From: Ustulina deusta
Lineage: Eukaryota > Ascomycota > Sordariomycetes > Xylariales > Xylariaceae
Length of the DNA stretch: 64,000 bases
Assembly (NCBI GenBank): GCA_023159155.1
Contig: JAJNNX010000032.1
Location: 186,001 to 250,000 of the forward strand
Reading direction: 5' to 3'
Shown in pieces: positions 1 through 10,130 of this stretch. Under the pieces are notes generated by a model. The model searched no databases and was not told where the DNA came from. It saw nothing but the letters and a program-made list of their open reading frames with translations. The number at the start of each line of letters is the position of its first letter. Within the stretch, counting starts at the first letter, position 1. The position numbers and the translations under genes are program-made.

Positions 1-58
1 ACCAACAATTAATCTCAGACGGCCAACTGTTCACAAACAGAACGGGAACTTCAGCAAA

Positions 59-1083
59 ATGGATGAGTCTGAATCAAACCGACAGTCCGACGAGTATTTG
101 GCGAAACCAAGTGGATTGTGTTGCTTAGAGGGAACAATCCACAAAGGTGAAGCACGAGGAAGATGGGAAATGATTGAAGGGGTCGAAACATACATCGCTA
201 CCCCGCTAGACTCCAAGGCAAACGGCCATATTCTGTTATACTTCCCCGATGTCTGGGGAATGTTCCCCAACAGTTTCCTTGTCATGGACGCATTTGCTGA
301 TGCTGGCTACCTCACCCTTGGGCTGGACTATTTCCGCGGTGTTAGTCTGCTCTTGAGATGATATGATTCAGTGTTCATATTGTTTCAATTTGGACTGTCA
401 CTGATCCCGGGTTGAACAGGACCCCGTCTGGAAGCATCGAAAGAACCAACACGACAAGACAGACCCCAGCTTTGACTACGAAGCATGGAAAAAGAAGCAT
501 ACTGCATTTGCAGACGAGGTAGTGCCAAGATGGGTCAAGGCTGTATCAACACAGTACGGGAAGCCCAACGCGAAGTTAGCTTGTGTGGGCTATTGTTTCG
601 GAGCACCGTACGTATGCTCAGAGCTGGCTAAGGAAACCGTGGCTGCTGGTGCTTTTGCGCATCCCGCCTTTCTAAAAGAGCATCACTTTCGAGACATCAA
701 AAGTAGGTCCTATGAGTCCCGTCGACGCCGAATCGCACAGGAAACGTCGTCTCGCTAATGGGCGGCTTTGTTTTCTAGAACCACTCTTTCTTTCCTGCTC
801 CGAAGTTGACCATACCTTCGATGTCCCTTCAAGAAGGCGTGCGTTGGATATATTACAAGAGGAAAAGAAAGTATACCAGTATCAACTATTCGCCGGTGTG
901 GAACACGGATTTGCTTTGCGCGGCGACCCAGATGACCCCTATCAACGTAGGTAGAATTTCGCATTTTGACAGTCGAAAATCAATTGAGTCCACGGTAGCT
1001 AATTTGGGGTAGGTTGGGTCAAAGAGCAGAGTTTGGCGGGGATAGTGAACTGGTTTGATTATTGGCTATCACGGCCGGAATAA
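59..1083 (+). CDS. Dienelactone hydrolase family protein (4 exons)
   Basis: Exons are 59-340, 420-702, 779-946 and 1013-1083; joined they give 267 aa in frame. This is an alpha/beta hydrolase of the dienelactone hydrolase (carboxymethylenebutenolidase) family, which opens lactone rings or cleaves related esters. The nucleophile elbow reads GYCFGAPYV, with Cys in place of the usual Ser, which is the family hallmark. The catalytic Asp is likely in the segment EVDHTFD and the His in EHGFALRGD near the C-terminus. Length and order fit the family. The ATG at 59 is the first in the open frame and lies after a short A-rich leader. All introns are GT-AG. The neighbour downstream on the same strand is a short-chain dehydrogenase, so the two may act on the same small molecule (inference). 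The exact substrate cannot be read from sequence. Confidence 0.88.
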
Positions 1084-1734
1084 TTGGTCTACCCAGATGT
1101 ATTAGGGGTTAGGTTTAGTTCCGTTTCTTTTAACAATCTACAAGTAACAGCATAGACTAATATCACGACTATACGTTCAAGAAGCATGAGCTCTAAACTC
1201 TTCTAAATTCTACTAGGCCTTGAGAGTCTCGTCTAGGGTAGTAGCTGAACAACTACGAGATCAGGTTTATAGGTCATTATTGGCTGTCAATTTACCCATA
1301 GCCGCAGGTGAAATCTACCCTGCTACAGGACGAATATTGCTACCCTCTAGCATACCCATCTCCCTCTATCTATAATTCGCTACATTCAATCTATACCGAG
1401 GTAACCTGACTGCGGAGGTGGTTAGACCCCGCATATACTGTAGCATTTGGGATCCCTACAACACGGGCGTCGACAGGACTAGGTAGGTCGGCAAACCACC
1501 TCGGAAATTCGCCGATAGCAGTTGGGTCTCGTATTAGGATGCGAGTCGAATGAATATATTGGGGATGTAGGTGTTCCACAAGATTGTGAAGTTTCACTAG
1601 ATAGATAATTAATATTTTCGCGAGTGTTCTTTACTTTCTCTTCTCTTTTTATAGATCGGCCACTTTCCACAGTGCGGCTACATGTATCAAAGCTGTCAAC
1701 TCGCATATTCATATACTGTTTATCTAACGTAGTG
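1084..1734. other. Intergenic, DLH to SDR
   Basis: AT-moderate spacer that serves as the 3' region of the hydrolase gene and promoter of the dehydrogenase gene. I see no conserved coding relic. The stretch just before 1735 is pyrimidine-rich (ttctcttctctttttat near 1640), as is common at fungal transcription starts. Confidence 0.5.
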
Positions 1735-2889
1735 ATGACTCCTCCGCGAGCTTTGGATTTCACTGGCGATGTTGCCATTGTGACCGGGGCGGGTTCGAGG
1801 ATGGACAGTAGGTCCCCCGGAGACCTCGCATCTTCGCATGTGGCGAATGAGTGTACTAACGCCGGAGCAACAGATGAGATTGGAAATGGTCGTGCTACAG
1901 CTATCCTCCTTGCTCGTCACGGCGCAAAGGTTGCTCTGGTCGACTTCAATGTGGACTGGGCAAAGGAGACGAAGCGGATGATTGATGAAGAGGGAGGTAT
2001 CTCAGAGGTCATCCAGGCTGACGTGACAGATGAGGGATCATGTAAAAACGCCGTAGCCAAGACTGTGGAACTTTGGGATGCGGTCCATATTCTAGTGAAC
2101 ATTGGTAAGCAACACATGTGCCCTTTTACTCCGTCCATGTCGTCAATTTAGCTGACGGGTCGAGTCAGTGGGGGTCGGCGGTGCTATGGGAGATGCTACT
2201 GTTGTAAACTTGGATGCCTGGGACAGAGACTTCCGTATCAACGTAACAAGCATGGTTTTAATGGCCCGTTACGCTATCCCAGAGATGCGGAAACAAGGGC
2301 GCGGCTCAATCGTTAACATGTCCTCAGTCAGTGGCTGTGGGTAATCTCAGTCTTGATCTTCGTCTATTATCTGACGAGGTGCTCTCGGCAGTGCAGGGTG
2401 GCAATCCTAGCTTGCTCTACCCCACGACCAAGGGCGCTATCATTCAACTGACGCGAGCGATGGCCGCGCAGCACGGCCAAGAGAATATTAGGGTTAACTG
2501 TGTTTGCCCTGGAATGGCATACACTCCCATGGTTCGTGGGCGTGGTATGACGGATGAGATGAGACAAGCTAGGGTTAACCAGAACCTCATGAAAAAAGAG
2601 GGCACTGGGTGGGATGTCGGCTATGGCAAGTTCCTGATGTTCCGGTCTTCAAGCGTGTCTAATCCGAAGGTTCTAGCTATCCTGTTTCTTTCCAGCAAAG
2701 AAGCCGGTTGGATCACTGGTATTATCATGCCAGTGGATGGAGGTGTAGGTTCATGCAACAAAGCAAGACTATTACGGTGTAGTTCAGGACGACTAATATT
2801 CCAACTCACAGACTACCGCTGGGAAGGCGGATCGTCCAGCGCTTGAAGCAGACACCCTCGCTGCGACTCACACGGGAATCTCTAACTAG
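1735..2889 (+). CDS. Short-chain dehydrogenase/reductase (6 exons)
   Basis: Exons are 1735-1807, 1874-2104, 2169-2336, 2392-2625, 2677-2744 and 2812-2889, giving 283 aa. It is a classical SDR, an NAD(P)-dependent oxidoreductase with a Rossmann fold. The nucleotide-binding turn TGAGSR...IGNGRA sits at the N-terminus and is completed only when intron 1 is removed. An acidic residue after the second strand (VALVDFN) suggests NAD preference. The active site shows Ser in NMSSVSG and YxxxK as YPTTK, followed by the family motif RVNCVCPG. The C-terminal MPVDGG motif is joined across intron 5. Intron 1 (66 nt) has a perfect TACTAAC branch site and no in-frame stop, so retention would still give an open frame. 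Intron 4 (2626-2676) needs a GC donor, GCAAGT. The substrate is unknown; it is adjacent to a dienelactone hydrolase on the same strand. Confidence 0.9.
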
Positions 2890-3589
2890 CTGCAGGAAAG
2901 GTACGACCAAGCTTAAGAGAAATACTACCCTAACCCCATTTCATGCCCACAACAGGGAAATGTTGACGTTGAGTCAGTCCTGTCGAGGAATTGGGCTGTA
3001 TGTGAAGTCGATCCGGCCCTTTTATGATGATATCTAGGCTTCGTTTCAGCAACTGAAATTTCTTCATCCCAGTGTTCAAAGCGCCAACAAATATATGTCT
3101 GAAAACTGTTGTAGGCATTGGCTTTCTGGCTCTTGGCGTCTTCAAGGATAGCTGATATATGTGGTGAATCTAGTGACAGCTATCGCTGTATTTACAGGGT
3201 AGGCAGTTTGATGGAAGGGGAGTTGGGGCACCTTGTTGGCCCTCTAGTGCTAGCGTTACATTCTCCCTCCACCATCATTCCTGCCATAACCACTCCCTAT
3301 AGGTGCAGTAGGCGAAGTCACCGCAATGATTGGTGTCGATTCTATAATAAGCTAACAGAGTCTAGTGTGCTTACTACGTGATAGAGGTGATATACCATCG
3401 ACCTAGTGAGCTTATCTTGGGTGTCTTACGCGGGGCAAAAGGAAATACATATTTGTGAATTAAAACCGATACTAAGCTGGAGAATAATTCCAACGTTAAA
3501 AGGCGCGGGGAGCGGGGGAAGGGGGGCGAGAAGCACACTCATGAAGTATTAAGTTCTTAAGCCAGTTGAAAGTTTTCTGTTCAAGTATC
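2890..3589. other. Convergent intergenic spacer
   Basis: This lies between the stop codons of the SDR gene and the decarboxylase gene, so it holds two 3' ends. It contains a purine run (gcggggagcgggggaagggg) around 3505-3525. No coding similarity is seen. Confidence 0.5.
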
Positions 3590-6500
3590 TTAGAAAGTAT
3601 AGATCTGATAGCTCAAATTATCTTCATTAATTCTTGCCTTCAGATACCTTGCTAGAAGACCGACCAGAAGCTTAGATATATCAGCAAGAGTTGCTTTACA
3701 ATGGGAAAACTGGTTCCTGATGAGCAGAGGGCCAACGCGGATCGATTGGTCGCGACCCGACCCTGCTACCAAAACCACTTGGATTTCGTCCTGCTCATCC
3801 ACCACCACGGCTGAGAGGGCGCCGCGCAGCTTTGAATTGATATTACGAGCCAAGCTTTTATCTTGATAGCGAGTGTCGTTTGGTCGTATAAGCCACTGTG
3901 TCAGCTTTGACACTCGCTCAGCAAGAGCACTACAACACCGAACACGCTTCAGTTCGACTTTTCGCCCAAGATTGTCGTTCAGTAACGGCATAACGCAGCT
4001 AAAAGCTGCGGAAAACTGCTTGTCGATATATGCAAGTTCGTCGAGGAAACGATCAACAATTTCTTTGGACACATGGGGCATGGTGATGAAATGAACCCAG
4101 TCGCCCTCCGGTCTCAGGGAGAACTCTTCAATAATCCAAGAAGGTGGTCTCCCTAAAACAGTGATGATACTGTATTCATTTCTCTTAGTTGCAACACCGA
4201 TTCGATTGAGACCCGTCTGCAAGCGTGACGCATTTTCGTGGCAGTAGCTCAACATCAAGGCCAGGTCACTGGGGCTATATACCCGATTGTAGAACCAATG
4301 CTCGAAAACGGCCCTAGAATCTACGCTGGAACATGGAGTTAAAGGAGTATTTTTGGGGTTGAAACACAGAACCTCACCAGACACCATATGACCCAGTGCC
4401 TTATGGTGACTCATCGTGATCCCTTGCACCAACGGCATACCGTCGTTATCCACGGCACCAGGTGGCCCCAATTTCACGCCGCAGGTATCAAATCCGAAAT
4501 CCAAGGCTCCATCGACATGAATATATGAGATTGTAATGCCCAACCTCCCTAGATCCCGGTAGATACCGAAAATGTCGTCCCTAGCCCCAACAAATGTGGT
4601 TCCTATGTTCACTAATAGGATCATGTGATACTTGACACCTCTAGCGGCGCATCGGTTCTTGTCAGCAACAACCTGTTGTGCAAGAGCCTCGACAAGAATA
4701 CAGCCGTTAGAAGCGCAACGTATCTGAGAGTATCGGGGTTCCCCTCCGGCCCAGCGGTTTGTTAGAGTATCACAGTCCCGAAGGGTTTTAATCACACTGT
4801 AGTGTGTCTCGGCAGAGAAGTACACGAAAGCGTCAGGGAATTGCTCCAGGGCGTTCATAATGCCACACCGATTGCCCATGGTACTGCCAGTCGTAAAAGC
4901 ACCTTTGAAGTCCTTCCTACTTTCCACGGAGATCAGGCCAAAAGTCTCCATATGAGACGAGAGAATTTCTTGCGATTTTCTTTCTGTCCAGTCTTTCGGT
5001 ATGTTAACATCCAAAAATAGTCCAATAACAGGTCCCAGGGCAGAGTATGACCCCATGTGAAGTGGATAGCCTGCCATTGACCGTGAGGTTATTTGCCATG
5101 ACTGAATGGTTGTCTGGAGCTCTCTCAAAATTTCCTGTGATATTGGATAAAGAGCCACGAAATCCTTATAACGAGGAATTGCCTGGTTTTCACGGTTACT
5201 GCAAGATAAGGGTAACTTGGTATTAAGAAGAGACCGCAATTGAATCGCCGAAGAGTGAGGGTTTATCGATAGAATAATTGTCTCCTCTGCTGTAATCGCA
5301 CCACCAAGTGCTACGAGCCACTGCTTCTGACACTTAGTGTACGATTGGACCATGATATCTGTCGAATAAGGCGATGTAGTCGCGGAAATGTTTAGATTCT
5401 CTAAACTGCGCAAGACGAAAGATCGCAGCGACAGGAGATATTGGAAAAGTTCCTGCAAACCGCGGTTACCGAGTCTTTCCTCATATAGCGCTAGCCATAA
5501 TGGTGCTATGGCATCGCGCGAGCCTGACAACGTTGAGTCCAAGGCTCTGATGTAAGCTACTCTTGTGGATTTCTCGCCGAGCGAAGAAGGCTTCAGTGCA
5601 ATTGCTGGATCGTGTCGCGAGAGGTTCAAGCCGCCCGCAACTATCGTACTCGCCCAAATTGATTTGTCGCTCCCTCGAAGAGGTTGTCTGAAATCCCTAG
5701 CTACTAACATGAGTTTTTCGCCCGAACGATCATCATGATTGGGGGAAACTGTGACATAATCAAAGCTCCGAAATGCATCAACGTGCAGGAGAAGCGGAAA
5801 GTCATGAGACAGGAGAGAAACGGCGCTCAGGTCGTCGTACTCCGCGGAGAAATTACATAAAGTTGCAGCAAAGATTATTGGTCTGGTCCCGTTAGACGTA
5901 GCGTCTCGGAGTTGTTGCTTGAGGTCTTCCATAAGGCTGCATAAGCTCACATGCCGTACTTCGAGTCCGAAGAGCTTTCTAGCCGAGAGGATCAACTCGT
6001 TATCGAAATGGTCATAAGCTAGTATAGGTCTTTGAGTTGGAAGTCGTTCCCGAAACTCTTGTTGCAAAGCTCGAATGCAATAGAGGTTGGCTTCATCGTA
6101 GTTGCTTATATACCCTGATGGGTTGGGATCACCTACTCGGGCCCCTTTTGTTTGAATAACTCGAGCCTCGAAAGCCTTAAAGTGAAATGGCCAGCTAGTA
6201 TCGATCTCGTCTGGCAAGTTGACCTGGTTGTTATGCCACGGTAATCCAACACTAGCAAGGGCGTGACCAACATCAAGCCAGAGAGGATCTGGGGAGAGGG
6301 CAAATGGAGCTGGTTTAAAAGATACCCAATTATTGTATAAATCGTCTACTTTTGACAATACCCCGTAAATCTTATGTTCTAGGTTGCGCCATTGGCTGAT
6401 GACCGGGTCGTCAATCCACCGAGACTTCGAACGCTCAATAATCTTCCATACAACTTGATTGTTCACGGATAATGCTGGGCTCGTGGTTTTAGGACTGAGT

Positions 6501-6749
6501 TCGTCAAAATTTATCGAAGCCTGGTTCGGAAAATCAAAGGTTTCGACGCATTTGTTATTCGCCTTATGCAGGTCTTCTATATTCAAGTCTTAGCTAAATG
6601 CATGAATCTTGATTCAGTAACGAGAAAGTTATCGCATTGAACCTACGAGTGACAATTGGACTACCACTACGCTCGTAATAAGCTGGCGACACCTCAAGAC
6701 CATCTTTGCTATCGCGCCTCGGAGATAATGAATTCTGCACGTATTTCAT
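3590..6749 (-). CDS. Bimodular PLP-dependent decarboxylase (histidine/aromatic amino acid decarboxylase-like)
   Basis: Exons on the minus strand are 6749-6647 and 6588-3590, with a 58-nt intron starting GTAGGT, giving 1033 aa. The long second exon has no ATG for over 200 codons, so the upstream exon starting at 6749 supplies the start. Residues about 90-520 form one group II decarboxylase-like fold, with SGYISNYDEAN, HVDAFRSFDYV near residue 303 and a C-terminal small-domain motif DSTLSGSRDAIAPLW. I find no Lys at its expected Schiff-base position. Residues about 540-910 form a second fold closely resembling bacterial histidine decarboxylases: TTGSTMGN, the PLP-stacking His in ETHYSVIK (about H630), NIGTTFVGA, IHVDGALDFGF (about D727) and MSHHKALG with the PLP Lys at about K764. 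A roughly 115-residue tail follows. The product is probably an amine. The substrate is uncertain, and tyrosine or tryptophan are also possible. Confidence 0.85.
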
Positions 6750-9463
6750 TCTTGATCGCCTAGTTTCTAGGGAGGTAGGATTGCTTGCCGCAGAGTACTT
6801 AGGTATGCAGCAAAGTTAACAATGCAGCTTGTGGCGAGCTTGAGCCAATACTACTCGACCGTTTGTCTAGTGGCGCAATAAAGTTCATTGGCCTTATGGG
6901 AGTATTGATTTGTATGAACTGGTCGTTGGTCAGTCACGAGGAGGGTTCCATTCATATACAGCACTGTTAGTCTCTCAAGACCTTGAGGCATTGCAGAAGC
7001 CCGACCCAAGGGCGCCCACCAAAGTCCATCTATTACAAGGGCTTGGATCCAAGAATACACGCAATTTAGTAATCACTTTCGAGGGCGCCATAGGTCTGTT
7101 ACCCTTCAAAATTTTATGGGGGGGTAAGGCGGCAACACTAAAGCGATATCTGCACAAGCCATGCGGCGCTAATTTCGGCGCTCAATATTAACTGGGCATA
7201 GGGGAACGGGTTGTCCTCGTTCACCTGCGGTATCCTTACCGTAACCGTCAAGCTCCGCGCGCACGCATCAGCTGAATATGCGCGGGGTTCTGCTAGGGTA
7301 CACCCACCGGCTGGCTCGACCATTAGATTCTCTTTGTAGGGTCGAATACGTTGCTCTTCTGCAATCCTAACCTTAACCCCCCTTTTTTTTTATAGTGACC
7401 CGTCGTGGAAACTACCAAGTCACTTACTCTACCTCATCTACAAATTCGATATTCTGCTTTGCTATATGGCAATACTTGGGTTGAAGCTGAAAGTGTGGGC
7501 AAAAACGGTCCAGGTTATACTAAAATTTCTATAGCACACTGTGACGGACTAGTGGACCTGATGCTAGTGCCGAAGCAGTTGGTGAGGCTATTCGCAAGTG
7601 CCATATGGGCTAGGTCGGAGGTGTAACCACCTAGGCCGGAAGCACTTCGGAAGCTGAGTCAGCAGTTCGCACACAAGTTATATAGTGAGGGTACCATACA
7701 GGCTGGGCCGTTCGCATATAAGCCAATACACATACTGTTTTCTGAGCCCTAGAAAAAGACCCACAAGGGCCGTCACACATACGAATGAGACACTTACTCC
7801 GCCGTCCTACATATTATAACTTAAACTTCTAGTTAACCTATGGGATTGCAAGTGCCACCTTTGACAAAGTCCAGATCAGGAGCAAGCCTTGGATTTGATT
7901 CCTGGGGCTAATGATAAAACGGGATCATCTGAGAACCTAAAACTTCTGTTGAGGTAATGTCTTACAAAAGCCGCGAGGAGATGGTAGCTCGGGGCCACTC
8001 TCGCAGATGCTGCGCTGGGATCGTATGTTTTATGACTTCAAACCGGAAATCCAGTCAAAAATTCAGGCTATTAGCAATATCAATAGGATTCCACGAGGAG
8101 TGGGTGGTGTTTGTAAAACATAGATGAAGGGCTGTACAAAGCGCCTGAGTCCCAGAGAGGGTCATATGAAGAAAACGACAACGACTTCAGTATATAGTGC
8201 ATCACAGAAGGTAGTAAATGTTGGCTAATAATACCTTTGGCAGAATATTCATTAATTTGGGATTATGATACATTTGCCGACTTGTTCAGTTGTGTCGAAT
8301 GATTGGTTTGATATTATCTCTCCAAAATTCCAATACGACAATTCAAATTCCTAGGTCCGTCCATTGAACTAGGTCTACACTGCCATTAAGGATGCGCCCT
8401 GCACTCCATGTAGCCTTTGGGGCACGAATATACACGTCGTAGCCCACCCAGACCTCTGCGAACGAGCTGAAGGCCCTTCCAAAGACTGTTATCCATCACA
8501 ACCACGGTTTTAACACCCTTGTCTAGGAGCTTCATGGCAGATATCTCTACAAACGCGCGTGATTCATCGTTTGTATTCCCTATTCAAGTCATTTAAGTCG
8601 CGGAAGAAACAGAATATTAGCTAGCCTCGTGTTAACACGTGGTGGTGTGGACGTTCGGTCCTGGGTTGATCATGGCCAGCCACCTTATCCCTTTAAATGC
8701 ACCTTATCATATAACATATCATTCTGAAAATATAGCTTTATTATGTGGATCTGATCACGCGTAAAGGTCCGTTATTCCTTCTTCTAAGTCAGGAAGTCGA
8801 GGCGGTGTTTAAAGGGATAGAGTTGGGGCGGAAAGCGGAGTATGAGGGGGTCAGCAGATCATCAGCCCAGTCAGAACCAGAGTTGGATCTTCAGTGTCCT
8901 ACACTACCTGATAACTAATCGCTTGTAGAGCACTTGGAATCCGCCCGCCTCGAAAACGCACGTGGAGAATGAAATACCGCCACCCTGAAACGATATAGGC
9001 ACAGAGCATGTGTGCACCTAGGTAATCAACGCTAGTAAACTGTACAACAAACAAGTGTACTTACTGCAAGCGTAAGTAACCCAGCCCTTGGTGAAGATCT
9101 ATGAGTGCCGTCCTGGTGAGTAGTCATCATACTTGTAAGGCTCTAGCCATCATGAAATAACAACTCCTCTAGCCTGATCGGACCAAGAGTTATGTGGTAA
9201 TAATAAAGAAATTCAGGGCGAGCTCAATCCAACATGCGACGTATTAGGCTTTAGCCGCTTTCGCATCTGAGAGCTACCGAACCACCATCTGACCGGATAC
9301 TTCTTGAGCAGACAAAAGAAGATTTTGGAGTTATGGCATGTTGAAGGAGGGTAGGAGGCTGCGGACTCAAGTGCTTTTGTTGCTGATTTGACTTGAGTTT
9401 TTAATTATCTGGAGACTGTCAAGCTGGTCGCTTGGGTAACACAAAAGCAGGAAACGATTTGGC
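6750..9463. other. Gene-free region with possible relic
   Basis: The promoter of the decarboxylase gene lies at the left end. After that I find no open gene. On the minus strand around 8380-8590 there are two short coding-like runs in different frames: one reads through KLLDKGVKTVVVMDN and the other through SFAEVWVGYDVYIRAPKATW. They look like a decayed gene whose family I cannot name. Stops and frameshifts interrupt everything longer than about 90 codons. Confidence 0.4.
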
Positions 9464-10130
9464 ATGGATACTCCAATCGGAATACGAGTAGGCAAACTTA
9501 AATCTACCCTAATTACTACGCCCGAGCATATCCAGGCTATGTTTAAGAATTCGAGGCTGCTCTCAAACAAGCCCGTCACAATTCACGTGCTTGATCATAT
9601 TCTGGGCGCCTCAAAGAAACTTATGATACAGACAACTCAGGCATGGTCTCGAAAGTTCGTATGGGAAGCAAGAGAAAACCGGAAGATCGCGTTTATTACT
9701 TTCAGATTTGCACTGCTTACAAGTATCTCTCTGGCCAAAATCTCCATACTTTTAATGAACGATTCATGGCTACTCTTGATCGTAATTTCGAAGCTATAAG
9801 TATTAGAAAGAACTAGGTTAAGTATCTAGATCTGCACAAATTCTTGCAGCTAACTGTCACGCGATCATCCATTAAGACTGTATTCGGTACTACACTCCTT
9901 GAGCTTAATCCAACTTTTGTCGAAGACTTCTAGGAATTCCAAATCAACGCACCCAAACTACTGCATGCTATGCCTTAATAATTGATACCATCGGCTTTCC
10001 GCGTGCAAAACAAACTTATCAAGTCATTTGTAAAATAGCAGGCCCATGCCAATACCCACTTCGACAGCTCTGAGGATAACCCCAAAAACCCGGAATGGGA
10101 ACCTAATTTTGGCAGCAGGCTCATCTGAAA
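9464..10130 (+). pseudogene. Cytochrome P450 relic
   Basis: This is a decayed fungal cytochrome P450. Positions 9464-9800 are open and read as a P450 N-terminal third, with TLITTPEHIQAMFKNSRLL followed by HILGASKK, the pattern of CYP enzymes that have a leading 'T-x-P-x-D/H-I' strand and a helix B. The trail continues in another frame at about 9828-9930 (KFLQLTVTRSSIKTVFGT then LELNPTFVEDF), breaking at a TAG where a Trp codon is expected. At about 10036-10110 a further block reads ANTHFDSSEDNPKNPEWEP. The haem-binding Cys region and I-helix are not found. Stops, frame changes and missing ends make it non-functional. The Trp-to-stop change is a G-to-A transition, compatible with RIP, but that is inference. 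Confidence 0.72.
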
